Assembly: GCA_035048485.1 (NCBI GenBank)
Contig: CM068590.1
Location: 9,723,329-9,787,328, forward strand
Origin: Pteria penguin
Taxonomy: Eukaryota; Mollusca; Bivalvia; Pterioida; Pteriidae
Reading direction: 5' to 3'
DNA length: 64,000 nucleotides
Shown: piece after piece, positions 1 through 12,240 of the stretch
Layout: each line of letters starts with the position of its first letter
How positions within the stretch are numbered: the stretch's first letter is position 1
Notes under the pieces: generated by a model
The model's database searches: none
Seen by the model: the letters and a program-made list of their open reading frames with translations, nothing else
What the model was told of the DNA's origin: nothing
Position numbers and translations under genes: made by a program

Positions 1-2390
1 AGATTTAATGTCCCCTCGCCAAAGTTAGGGAACAATAATTTCTGTATGTCTGAGATAGGGGAGTGTTAAAGGTCAACCTTTAAACAGACGCATAAAATGT
101 GAGAAATTTCAAAAGTGGAGAAGATCACGTTATCACGTCCAAAAAGCAAATTGTTGCAATGCAAAATGCCCATTGTATATAGAGTTGAACCTATAAGAAT
201 GCTTAGGTTTGGTACTGAAAGGGTTTTAGGACTCTGCATGTGTCTTAGACAGGACCTTCGGAATGGAAGTTTTCAACATCATAGCTACAAGATACACGTT
301 TCGTCATGACGAGACGTAATCTACATGTATGCGCAAGTACTCTCGCATTGTCCGTTTATTCTGTAAATGTATTCCTTCTACATGAAAAGAAAAAATGTGG
401 AAAGAAATAAAATATAACCTTGTAATAATAATTATATCATTTGGATGATTCACTTTAAAAATCTATAATTTATAAATCAAGAAAAAAAATATTCAAAAGA
501 CGAGGTCAGTGTCTATTCCAGTGTCTACTTCATTGGGTACTGTCTGGAAGGGGACACATGATAATTGTTTTAAACAGTGCGCCCCGCCCCCTCCCTGGAT
601 CTGCGCCTATAGGGCTTTCGTTTTTAAACTAGATGAGAACTATTCTAACCTTGGGACTAGTCATACAATCAGTGACATACACTACAATTAAATAATCGAA
701 ATATGCCTTTTGTCACTAACTTCATATTTTTTGTGTCACTGTCAGCCCATTTTTCAATAGCGGATCAAGAATCTTTCAACAGCTTAGTCAAATGTCTCTG
801 TCCAACTGTCGTCTCCTAGTAGTTGATAGACCGGAATGAAATTTCTGGACTAATATGCAGAGACGCCCCTGTTGAAATCTCCAATGTAAAGATAATTTTA
901 GTATATACGGGTAGTTGTTGGATAGTTTTTTTTTAGATTTGTTTTTGTTTGTGTCGTTATACTTGCTAAAATATTATAAATACTTATATAATGGCCGGAA
1001 TAAAATGTGACCTATATGTGGGTGGATCTATATCCCTCTTGACCACGTCCACCAAATTAAGGAGGCGCTCTCGTAATAGGTGATATCGCTAAATCAACTC
1101 CCTGTCATTCAGGGTGTCCAGCATTGAGTCCTGTCGTGAAATGCTCTCTCTTTTTTTCTTTGCTTGTCTGCTGCTGTATTAATTAAAACACAGCAACCAT
1201 ATTCATGGGAAAATAGCACTTGAGGAAATTCCTTAAGTAGTTACGACACCTTTTAGCTGTCCACAAAGTTACGGATTTTCCGTAACGAAAAATTTACGTA
1301 AGTCATGTTATGATTCTTTGTGAAACGGACTTAAGGAATTTTTTTGTACGTACGTAAAATATCGTACGTATGATTGTTTGTGAAACGGCCTGCAGGTCTT
1401 CTCTTTATCTTTCTACGGGTATATGTTATTACAAGGGAGTCTCTTTTCGAGAAAATTTGGAGAATAGCAAACCATTTGGGAATGGAGAGGCTGATTAGAA
1501 CCGATAGCAGGCAGAACATGTAATAGTTGAACGTCATTTTGATGACCAAGTAATCCACTACGGATATATTGGAATTTTCAATTATAACAGTGATAATACG
1601 TAAAATTATTCAGTGTTGAAAACAATTCTGTTTAAACGGTACAGAATTTCTATCAGTGGTGAATTAAGACGGTTCAACTGCCCGGCGAACGAGACCAATA
1701 TCAGCGCGAAGCGCCGAGGATGGAAGGGATATCTTCTCCTTCATTTGGAGTCCCGAGGGCTTCCCCTGAAAAACATTTTGAACATTTTATCCATTTACGT
1801 GTTCGGTTTTCCTCTTAAATTATCTAATTTAGCTACCAAAGCGCCGATGTCTTACTAAATTCGGGACTTTTCCTCTCCTACAAAGAGAAAGGAGTGTCTG
1901 GTAAAATGCATTCCCACTTACTTAACAAAGCAGAATGTTGGAAGGCAAAAGGGTTCCAATGCCTCAGGGAAGAGAGGCGAACTTTACCCTCTATCCGCCC
2001 CTTACTTTTGCCTCATTTCAAAGTTTGTGGTGAAATACAGTTGATTTATGATTTATTATCAGATTATGTGTTTTCAAATGGTATTGACTGTTCTATCAAA
2101 GGTAACTGGAAAAACATTTGACCTAGCCGTAGGACAGAAGCCATAGAGAAAACGCACAATAAAATAAGTAAATAATGCAATGGCATTGCAAAAATATTGT
2201 TAGTACGACAGATGCGATATTGACTTAAGTCGGTCAATTGAGTAACAAATTGAAAACAAACAAAATAAATGTGGATTACCCGTAAAATTATCAAAGAATT
2301 TGTATCATGAGCGTCACAGTATAATTGAATTAAGAATTTCTAAGCATGAAGATAGAACTGGCCTTTGGTTGCAATAATTTAAAGATTCTA
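1..2390. other. Non-coding stretch with no supported gene
   Basis: AT-rich sequence with only short ORFs, none of which resembles a known protein or has convincing splice flanks. The only structure I can point to is a perfect 13-bp inverted pair, aaattccttaagt at 1226-1238 and its complement at 1329-1341, about 90 bp apart. It may be a small MITE-like or hairpin element. The phrase 'gtgaaacgg' recurs just downstream at about 1320 and 1380. Confidence 0.5.
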
Positions 2391-2851
2391 AAGCCTGGGT
2401 TTCCAGGTGCCAACATGCCTAATATTTCCGCGTTTTGCTCTTGAATTAAAGCAAAAGTGAATTCTGGGCAAACCAAGACATCGTTTTTGATTCAACAATA
2501 TTATAAGAAGAAGGAAGAAGTATGCCATGTTTTACCATCTTTTCAAAAATATTGAGTTACGGAAAACTTCATATTTTCCTTTTTGTAACCTGTGCTCGGT
2601 TATATTTTTGGGTTAACAATACGTCATAATTTCAATTCAAAATGTCATTTTCAGCGTGAAAAATGAAAAAAAAGTTCGCCTAGGGGGCGGATTATTTTCC
2701 ACCGTGGATAATTTCAGGGCTGCAAACGTGTTAATGGAAACAGCAAAATTCAAATGACTGAAGTGGATTATTTTTTATTCGGCGTGTGTTCAGTGCCGAA
2801 TAATTACGCTCCGAAAACGCTTTATTTTACATTTTCATGGAAACCTGGCTT
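2391..2851. mobile_element. Candidate MITE with imperfect terminal inverted repeats
   Basis: The left end reads aagcctgggtttcca and the complement of the right end reads aagccaggtttcca. These form an imperfect terminal inverted pair about 460 bp apart. No transposase ORF lies inside, so this would be a non-autonomous DNA element. A clear target-site duplication is not visible, so the superfamily is unassigned. Confidence 0.35.
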
Positions 2852-3605
2852 ACTCCTTCGTGTACTGACGCTCGTCTAATGCCGCGGTCGTCACTCAACT
2901 GTACATTTTACGCCCGATTAGATAATTACTCGGGATTGTCGCCTACGCCTCTCTGCTTCTTAAAGTCTTTACTCTCAAGTGATCAGAAATGACCCGGGGG
3001 TGTGGTGGGGTGACGCTCCCTGTCCCCTTGAATCCGCCACTGTATGTTCAGTGTTATCAAACCAGTCTCTGATCAAGTGTAGTGATTTCCTCTATATATT
3101 GCCAATTTGCCCAGGCGCACAGTATTTCCTTTCCCTAGTCCATGATGATATGTGTTCTAAATGTAAATTGCATCTGCAATCTTGCAGTTTTATAACAATA
3201 AAATCCACTTAAAACGTTACACCTTCAAAGTACATGTAAATGTAGATATTGAAACCAAACGTCGACATCTCAAAGCACGGAACTTTTCTTACATTCGAAC
3301 TACCCCTCACTTATCTGTAGGATCAAGAATTTTTCCGAGGAGAGAAAACACAAGTGAATCAGTATTTTTTTCTCTCCATGGTATTACTTTCGCTATCTAA
3401 ATCTCCAAACTCAGGTCTATTTTCACCGAACTGTTTATCCATATCAGATTATAACACGTGATCGTTTTTATTCTACGTTAATTTAAAATTTATATATGAA
3501 AATTTAGAAATTATATTAACATCAAAATTCAATATGACATTGTAAAATATCCATACACCTGTAGTACTTTTGAAACGATCCCTCAGGTTTATCATGTTAA
3601 TACGT
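2852..3605. other. Non-coding stretch, nothing recognised
   Basis: Contains small ORFs of up to 77 codons without recognisable motifs or splice context. The phrase 'atccgccactg' near 3040 recurs near 52070 inside the family A DNA element. It probably marks repeat-derived sequence. Confidence 0.4.
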
Positions 3606-3889
3606 TATCGAGTACCGCTACTGGGTCCAAAAACCCCTGAGAATCCCGTTTTTCTCTGATACACTCTGTAAAACCCTGAAAAACTCAGGAAAACACTGCA
3701 ATCTACCTGAAAAACACTGAAAATCTCTGACGGCCTTGAGAAACACTGAAAAACTATGAAGTCTACACTGAAAAACACTGACGACACTGAAAAAATCTGC
3801 AAAACTCTGAAGCCACTGAAAAAAACATCTACCGCGATGCCCTTCGGCCGTGCGATCGCGGCCTTGTGTACTATACGGTCCCTTCTATA
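3606..3889 (+). repeat. Interspersed repeat with internal CTGAAAAACA-type minisatellite
   Basis: The left part (3606-3660) and right part (3872-3889, tatacggtcccttctata) match the complement of a shorter copy at 8950-9030. That defines a dispersed repeat family. Between the shared ends this copy has about 170 bp of degenerate repeats built on 'ctgaaaaacactg', which the 8950 copy lacks. The minus-strand ORF across it is only a translation of that repeat. Confidence 0.6.
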
Positions 3890-4239
3890 ATATAAGCACT
3901 ACTGGTTCACTGTTAACTGTTTTTGACCTTTAATATATATTAAATGTGATAACTTTTTAAGCGGGGAATTTGAAAAAAATCTCCTTTTTTTACCACATTT
4001 ACAAGAAATTATTTTAACGATTTTTAAAGATAATTTAACTAATATATTCCTCCTATTCTGACTTACCTTTGTAAGATGATCTTACATGATTATGCAATTT
4101 AAAAAATCACATAAATTACGTGCTCAACAAAAACAATTTTATGGACACAGGGTTTCCAGCGCGATGTCAATTGGGGGGTTTATTGATCGACTTAAAGAAA
4201 GAAGGAAGAATGAAACAAACAAATAAACTAACTACAGCA

Positions 4240-5665
4240 GTAACATGTTCATATAAATACTGGACTTGCAAGGAATTATGTAAAGCACTAGATTTTCTTT
4301 GTGCAATTTGATGGCAAGATATATCAACAAATAGTTGCGATTCCTATGGATACTAACTGCGCGCCTCTGATAGCAGATTTATTTCTTTATTGTTACGAGA
4401 GGGATTTTATGGTTTCTATTCAAAAATCAAAACGTTTTGACCTCATTGACAAATCTAATAATACTTGCAGATATCTGGATGACATTTTGGTTATCGACAA
4501 CCCTGAATTCGCACAATTTATATCAGAAATATATCCACCAGAGCTCACATTGAATAAAGCTAATACTTGAGATAAATCTACACCTTTCTTGGATTTAAAC
4601 ATCAAAATTATCAACCACCTAATATATACTAATATTTATGATAAACGTGAGGATTTTGGATTTCCTATTGTAAATTTCCCTTACTTGGATGGCGATGTCC
4701 CTCGACTCACATCATATGGTATCTACTATCTCAATTGATTCGATTTGTCAGAGGCTGCACCGAGTTTTTGGACTTTCATAAACGAAATTTACAAATTACT
4801 ACTAAACTTTTAACTCAGGGTTACAGATATCAAAAGCTAAGAAAAACATTCGGCAAATTCCTCAGATCTTATTCAGAACTTCTATCTAAATTTGGAAATA
4901 TTTCTTTTCAACAGTATGTATCCAATGGGATTTCCCATCCTAATTTTTACGGTGATCTCGTATATAAACTAAGGAAAGTAAAAGGCTCCGATAATGTTAT
5001 TTTATATTGTAATAAAATAGTCAAACGTCTTCTAAATAGACAATATGATAGTGAGATCATCAAAAAGACTATAGGTCTTGTATTTGGCCCCTCTACAGCC
5101 TTATGCAGACTTTTACTTGAACGTTGCGCGCTAACAGGGCGGTGGGGACTATATGACGGGCCTTGTCCAAACCTCTTTCAGAGAGACATGGTCCTGAACC
5201 TCGTCCTCTCTGACTGTTAGTCGGGACTCCTACAGATCTAGGGTCTTAGCTCGCTTTCAGACTGGCAGAGCACGGTTTATCATGTTGATGTCGCATGTAT
5301 TTTTATACCATTATGTGTTTTACAATACCTTACGTGTTTATATTTTTATGACCTCTCAATATGCGATACCTGTTGACCCTTGTTCTTTACATGGAGGATT
5401 ATTTATAAATTTTTAAATGTACGTCCTTTGATTGTTCTGCCGTTACGGTGAGTGGGAAGGTGGACCCGTAAACCGGTTAACCACACCATTTGTTTGGCTT
5501 TTGTCAAATTAAATGACCGTCCTAAGTCGGTATCGTAATTGCACTACAATCAAATATTTTTGTAATGTGTTATATGTTCTAGTATATTATTTATATTCAT
5601 GTATTGTATAGCTCCATGGTGACTTCTGCCACAAAACTGAGACAGTAACTCCTCTTGTTTCTTTA
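4240..5665 (+). pseudogene. Penelope-like retroelement copy 1 (RT fragment plus 3' tail, frameshifted)
   Basis: A reverse-transcriptase fragment is readable in more than one frame. It runs from a Tyr-Trp-rich stretch near 4255 through IPMDTNCAP (4343-4369) to the catalytic block RYLDDILVI (about 4471-4497). It continues in another frame through LTSYGIYYLN, the LTQGYRYQKLRKTFGKF region and FYGDLVYKLRKVKG (about 4945-4985). In PLE-type RTs this block normally reads PMGTNCAP, so the D is a substitution. A 3' tail follows from about 5150 to 5665, shared with copies at 27.7-28.25 kb and, antisense, at 43.5-44.8 kb. No GIY-YIG endonuclease is present. Stops and frameshifts make it dead. The assignment to the PLE class rests on remembered family motifs; the exact lineage is not established. 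Confidence 0.75.
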
Positions 5666-6391
5666 ACATGATTTAGAAAATATCGGAAAATGCAGAATTT
5701 TAATTGTAAATATATGAATAAATAAATAAATACAGAAAAAGGAATAATTGATAAATACAAATCATTTTAATAACACATTATGATTGATGTTTATTTTACA
5801 CCCCCTTTCGAGTTTAAAAGCATTCACGATTAATGTTAATAAATCAATATTGCATTCTTCATAAATTAGCAGCCATTCACCGATAAAAATCTGTGAACTT
5901 CTGTAAATTAAATTCCACCACACCCCTTGTCCAACTTAAGTAAACGAGCATGGCTTTGGGTGTGCGTATTTCCCTCTCGCTACAGGCTGTAATGCAGCTA
6001 CTTATTTAATTCGTATGTAAATCAACGGAACAGAATACCACTTTATATAACAGCTGTACAAACTCACATTTCGCATGAATTCCGTAATATTGCTATTATC
6101 AGAGGAAATACGGCAGAAATTGAACTTAAATTATGTCGTTTAGTTTATGATATAAAAATAAATAAATGATCGTGTGTAAAACAAATTGTTTTACTTTTGA
6201 AGTGTGAAAATCAATTTTTGTCCTAAACTTTATAAATCACTGTTAAAATGACACTTTAATTTTGCTAAGGTCTTGCTTATAAAGTTCTTAAATTTGCCAA
6301 TAACACAATTAAATTGAACTGTATCAACTGGATATGTTTTAACCTGTTACTAAATATATTATGTCCCCTCCTTATGTACGAAGGTACTGTT

Positions 6392-6445
<54 letters not shown>

Positions 6446-7710
6446 GATTGTATGGACTCAATTTAAATATATTATAATTTAAACATCCATTGCGACAATT
6501 TACGATTTGGATCCGCTGGTTGGGGCAGATCCAGGTATATGCTCTGGATATGACAATGTCTACTTGAATTAATATTGATATTGAATTTATCTTGAAAATA
6601 AAGGTAAAATACTTCGCTAGTTTTGATAGGACAGTGTTTTTTACGTAAGACTTCTATGTCCCAGTCATTTTATTGTATACAGTTACATGTAGATTAAGTA
6701 AATAGTTGTATAACAAAAGGCAGATACGTTGTTACACTGATATATTGAAACTTTTTCGATGCTTTTTCAAGCAACATTATTAAATATCAAGTGAATATGT
6801 AATCACTGAAATATTTTGTAGGACAAAATGTACGTATGTCATTCGAATGAAAGAACAACACGTAAACACGTAAAATTTTAAGTTAAAGAAATGTATTGTC
6901 CTCTGAACTTTGTTATATTACGCTATTATAATAAAAACAAAGTTAAATTAATATATCTTAATTTTGTGTGACAATTATCGGTAAAGATAAAAGCAGTGTG
7001 TGTGTGTTGGTTAGGGGGATGGGGGAGGGGGTTTAAACCTAAAGGTCATCACATGACAATACAAGGGCGCAGTCTCTGTAAAGGTTGCAATAGAAATTGA
7101 ATAGACTGCATTGTGTTATTTAAAATGAATGACAATCAATATCCTTTGTAGTCGATTCGTTATCAGTACTGTTGTATTAAATTTGCTTTTCGTATAAGAT
7201 TTATAGATACTGATCACATTCAAATATTATTTATTTATTTATTATTCATTTATTGTTTATTCATTCATTCATCATTCGATAATTTATTATTTATTCATTT
7301 ATATATAGTTCTAGAATTTTTTTACATTTTTAAAAATTTCTCCTTCACTATTTTAATACAGTTATGTAACAATAATATTTACCAGGAATATATGTACATA
7401 TATTTTAATTTGGAAAATCTCCAAATATAAATGTTTATATAAATCTCGGTAAGAAAGCCTTTGTATTGTAGTATGCTTCTGCTAGATTTGTTTTGTTTCG
7501 GTTGCCTCTTGTTTCTTTGGGGATTTTTTTTTGGGGGTTTTTTTTTTTATTTTGTCAATTGTTTTAGTTTTAATAATTCATGTTATCATACTGTGATTTT
7601 ACAAACGTAAGTCAGAACAGAAAAAATTTCAGAGAACCGTTAAAATAATTTCACTTTAAATGTCGTACAAAAATGCGAGATATGTTAATTTATTTCCTCT
7701 TCCCTTTTTA
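5666..7710. other. Non-coding stretch, AT-rich
   Basis: No supported gene. It contains an (AG)n tract, listed separately, and TTTA/TTCA-rich low-complexity sequence at about 7225-7310. A G-rich run lies at about 7010-7030 and poly-T runs near 7525-7550. Confidence 0.5.
6397..6440. repeat. (AG)n microsatellite
   Basis: Uninterrupted AG dinucleotides over about 44 bp. Confidence 0.95.
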
Positions 7711-8863
7711 TACGCCCGTCATTAGACGGGACATATTATGTTATGGCGCTGTTCGTCCGTCCGTCCGGGGTAATGTTTTCTGGACTTTTTTGCCGTCTTT
7801 CAAGATATTGAGTTGAAATTTAGTATATTGCTTTATTTCAAGCGGCATCAGTACCAGTTCGAGTTTTGTTACGATTGACCTACTTTTGACGGATTTATGG
7901 CCTTTGGACTTACAAATTTCAAAATTTGTTCAAAACATGAAATTTCTCATGAAACAAGTAAAGTGTACCAACTATCACATATGTTATGGTTTTTAATATC
8001 TTTTTCTTCATTTTTGAGAAATTTATAATTATAGGGAGGGGGGGGGGGGGGGTTGACCATATGTCCTAGGTGATGTTTTCCGGACTTTTTTTGCCGTCTT
8101 TCAAGATATTGAGTTGAAATTTGGTATATAGCTTTACATCAAGCGGCGTCAGTACCAGTTCGAGTTTTGTTACGATTGACTTACTTTTGACGAATTTATG
8201 GCCCTTGGACTTATAAATTTCAAGATTTTTTTCAGAACTTCATTAAAAATCTATTTTTTGTTCAAAACATTATGAAATTTAGCATGAAACAAGTAAAATG
8301 TACCAACTATCACATATGTTACGGTTTTTAATATTTTTTCTTCATTTTTGAGATATTTATAATTTTAGGGGGGGGGGAGTGACCATATGTCCAAGGTCAT
8401 GTTTTTCGGACTTTTTTTGACTGTCTTTCAATATATTGAGTTGACGGATTTATGGCCCTTGGACTTATAAATTTCAAGATTTTGTTTTGAAAATTCATTA
8501 AAAATCTAATTTTTGTAAAAACATTATGAAATTTATCATGAAAGAAGTAAAATGTACCAACTTCCACATATTTTACAGGTATTGATATCTTTTTCTTTAT
8601 TTTTGAGAAATTTAAAATTTTGGAGGGGGGGGGGAGGTGTTAGGGGGGGGGGGGGGCTTATACTAAAAAATTTCAAGTTTTTTTTTGCAGGTCAAGTTCC
8701 AAGATGGGTTGGATAGGACCATTTCTGTAGGAGTTATTGCCCCTTGACTTATTCCTATGATAAAATGCTATGAAACGCAATTAACTTTAGTAAACGTCAG
8801 ATGTTTTTGATGAAAATCATGCCAAATGCGAATTGATCCTGTCCGAATTAAGCGACGGGCGTA
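7711..8863. mobile_element. TACGCCCGTC-ended repeat with internal tandem copies
   Basis: The left end TACGCCCGTC (7711-7720) is matched by its exact complement at 8854-8863. Inside, a roughly 300-bp block recurs three times. Each has 'ggactttttttg', 'ccgtctttcaagatattgag' and 'gacttataaatttcaag' (near 7780, 8085 and 8405), separated by G-homopolymers near 8037-8052, 8368-8378 and 8640-8658. A short palindrome cccgtc-atta-gacggg sits just inside the left end. There is no transposase. I associate CCGTCCGTCCG-type repeats with molluscs, but the class of this element is unknown to me. Confidence 0.55.
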
Positions 8864-8949
8864 TTATGCCACGCTAGGCGTTGCTCTTGTTTCAAATTCA
8901 CCACTAAATAACTCATCACATTTTATATACATTAATGCTCATAGGGCTT

Positions 8950-9030
8950 ATAGAAGGGACCGTATAGAAGTTTATCAGAGGAAAACGGGATTCTCAGGGG
9001 TTTTTCGGTCCAGTAGCGTACCCTATCGAG
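8950..9030 (-). repeat. Short copy of the 3606-3889 repeat family
   Basis: Read on the minus strand, this 81-bp block joins the left and right portions of the 3606-3889 repeat directly. It lacks the internal CTGAAAAACA-type minisatellite. Confidence 0.6.
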
Positions 9031-9074
9031 AACAATGACGCCACACACTGAAGATGTCAATAAGTGGTACTCAG

Positions 9075-12000
9075 GGTCATACTCAGGGACAAAGTACCTA
9101 GAATGTCGGTCACGATATATATTTACAATTTGTAATACAGAAAAACAAAATTATGATAATAAATCAGCATATACACGGTGACTGCGATAGAGGCAGTTTT
9201 AATGATAAAGGTTCTTTAGATTAATGACATTTTGAGAGAGGATATCATCTGAAATATTAAGAAATGATTAATTGTAAAACTGGGATGATCTATATCACAA
9301 ATGGCAGTGTGTCAGGTGAAATTTACTTTGATATTGTACCACAATAAAATGATTCAATATTGTGCAATTCACATATCATCGATTGGTGTGTAACATAAGT
9401 CGTTAGCTGTATATTGAAAAAAAAATCATTCATTCTGTTTCTAAGATTTCATAATCCTGTCATGAAATGTATTTCCTTTTTATGAATGATTTACTGTATT
9501 ATGTATATTGTCAAGTCGATTTCTCAAGCATAATCTATCGATGAATAGAAGTGTATGATATCCAATATCTCGAAAATATCTAGAGAAAATATGCTAGAAT
9601 ACTATTTTCCATCGTAAGATATATGAATTTCGGCATCTCTCCTTGGCTGTAAAGATAGCTATCCCGATAATCTCTACACATGTCTACCGTGAATGTATAT
9701 TTGACACCTCTCACAATAGATTTAATCGGTTACTAAATCCCATGGCATCACGCCTCGCTTGACTGATTTCAGCGAAGAAAATGATCATACAGTCTGATAA
9801 CCAAATGACACTTTTTCACTTCTGTCAATGCAAGAATATGTAAAAATGACTTACCAAAATGATTCCAGAAAATAAAAAGAGTTTCATGGAGAAAATTTGT
9901 TTTACTTTTGATTATTAACGCTTTTAAATACTGACTTTTACTTCTTTTTGCAACTTTGATGCTAGACAATTTTTAATGTATTTTCATTGTTTATGCAATT
10001 TTAGTATCAGGCTCGTGATTTTACTCAACAAGAGAGATAACTCGTAAAAGAACTCAACTGTTACATGTTCCCATTCAGAACTCGAGGGATTGATAGTTTG
10101 ATGGTTTTTCTTTAGCAAAAGCCGATATTTCGGATCTATTGTATATTTTGGACAGATGACATACATGTAGAATGACAAATTTGTTGGGTTAATTTATTGA
10201 TCAAGATAATTGTTCGAGGTGTCAAGTATAAACTTGTTCCGCGTGATTTGCTATACTCACTTGGTAACTCGAAACTATTCTCTAACCTCGCGGTACTGCA
10301 TTTTTATAATGCAATTAGATCGTCCTCAAGGACAAAACATAGAAAAGTCGGTCATGATTTTACATTTAAAGCTTGTGAAATATAAGAGGAGTACACGGTG
10401 AATGCAATGGTTGCCATTCTTCAAAGGAAAAAATAGGTTAGTTTAATGATATTATGACAGAGAAAATCTATAATAATAAACTTGGATTAAATGTTTGGTT
10501 ATAAACCTGAAATAATGTGTGTCTCTTTTTGACAGGATATCAGATGAGAAGTTTTATACAGTGATGCTGTGCAGTTGTAGTATATTGTTTGTAATAAATA
10601 TAGCACATATAAATAGATTGAAACTTCTCACTCCCAGTTTACATATCATTTGGATATTATTGCGTATAAAGAAAAAGATGCTAAGGAATGTGTTCCTCTG
10701 AAGTTATTGACGTGTCAACTAGGAAAAACTAAGTACCTCCTCACTATCAATTCTCCTAGTGAATTATACTGATCCGTTAACTTTTAAAGGGAATAACTGA
10801 CTTTGTTAAATTATCCTACATCATTTTTCAATGTACTTTGTATATTGGCGAACGTATTTTATAGATAGGACATTGAAAACTTGTATTTTCCAAAGATCTA
10901 TAGATCTTGTCAAGTATAATCTATCGATTAATCAATTTAAGTTCGACGCAAGTTGTCCTGAATTTCTAGAGAATAGTAGTCTAAAATTCTATATGTAACA
11001 GTCGTTAAGTCGTTCTCAAGAACAAAATGTACAGAATGTCGGGCATGATCAGGGTATCGTGACGTCATATAGAAAACTGCAGGGTATTGTGAATACCCGT
11101 GCAGGCTTTAAATCGGACAGCAATATATGAGATCGCGTGTTACATTCAAAATGTATTATAATACCTCTTCATTATCAGTCCTCCTAGCCTATTGCACTGA
11201 TCCATTAATTTCTAACGGGACTAACTGCATGTATTCTATTGTCCTACACCAATCTTTTAAATGTTTTTGTATATTGCCAAACGTATTGTATAAAAAGGAT
11301 ATGGACGAGGTGCATTTTCGCAAGATCTATAGATCTCGTCAAGCATGATCTATCGATTAATCAATTTAAGTTTTACGCAAGGTGTCCTGAATTTCTGGAG
11401 ATCATATGTCTGATTTCTATATGTAACAGTCGTTAGCTGTATATTGATGAAAATTATATAGATGATATGCTAGAATTATATTTTCTACAGTCTGATCAAT
11501 GCACTCTGGTCTCTGTCCTTGGTTGTACACATACCTATCCTGGGAATCCCTTCGCATGTCTACCTGCCGAATACAGTATTTGTCATAATGTAATTAAATA
11601 AGTCGTTCTCAAGAACAAAATGTAGAGAATGTCGGTCATGATTATACATTTAAAGCTTGTGACATATAAAAAGAGTACGCGATGAATGCGATGGAAGCCA
11701 TTCTTCAAAGGAAAAAAAAAGGTTTAGTTTAATGACGTTATGAGAGAGAAAATCAATATGAACTTGGAGAAAATGATTGGTTATGAACCTGAAATAACCT
11801 GTATCTGCCAGTGATAGTATATCTGTGGTGATTTATTATACTTTTATAGTTGTAGTATGTTGTTTGTTAACAAATTAGACCTTCTCATTCCCAATTTACA
11901 TGTCATTTGGACATACCCGCACGTTAAGAAAAAGAACGTGAACACTTTGTTTTACTGAAGTTATTGACTAGACAACTACACAAAGATAATTATATTGACG

Positions 12001-12240
12001 CATTAATTTCTAACGGGACTAACTGCCTTTGCTTTATTGACCTACACGAATCTTTTTAATGTACTTTGTATATTGCCAAACGTATTGTATAAATAGTATA
12101 TGGTAGAGGTGCATTTTCTCAAGATCTATGGATTTTGTCAAGCATGATCTATTGATTAATCATTTTAAGTTCGACGCAAGTTGTCCTGAATGTCAGGAGA
12201 ACATATGCCTGATTTCTATATTCAACAGTAAAATACAGGT
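9075..12240. repeat. Clustered copies of an unclassified interspersed repeat
   Basis: Two blocks recur here in the same orientation. Block one has the core 'ggtcatgatt.tacatttaaagcttgtga' followed by 'ggtgaatgcaatgg' and 'ccattcttcaaaggaaa'. It occurs at about 10320-10480 and 11603-11770, with more diverged forms at 9075-9250 and 14296-14450. Block two has 'gatctatagatct', 'atctatcgattaatcaattt' and 'cctgaatttct'. It occurs at about 10897-11010, 11323-11440 and 12124-12235. Spacing is irregular (426 and 801 bp for block two), so this is serial duplication or insertion rather than a simple satellite. No coding capacity is evident. Confidence 0.6.
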
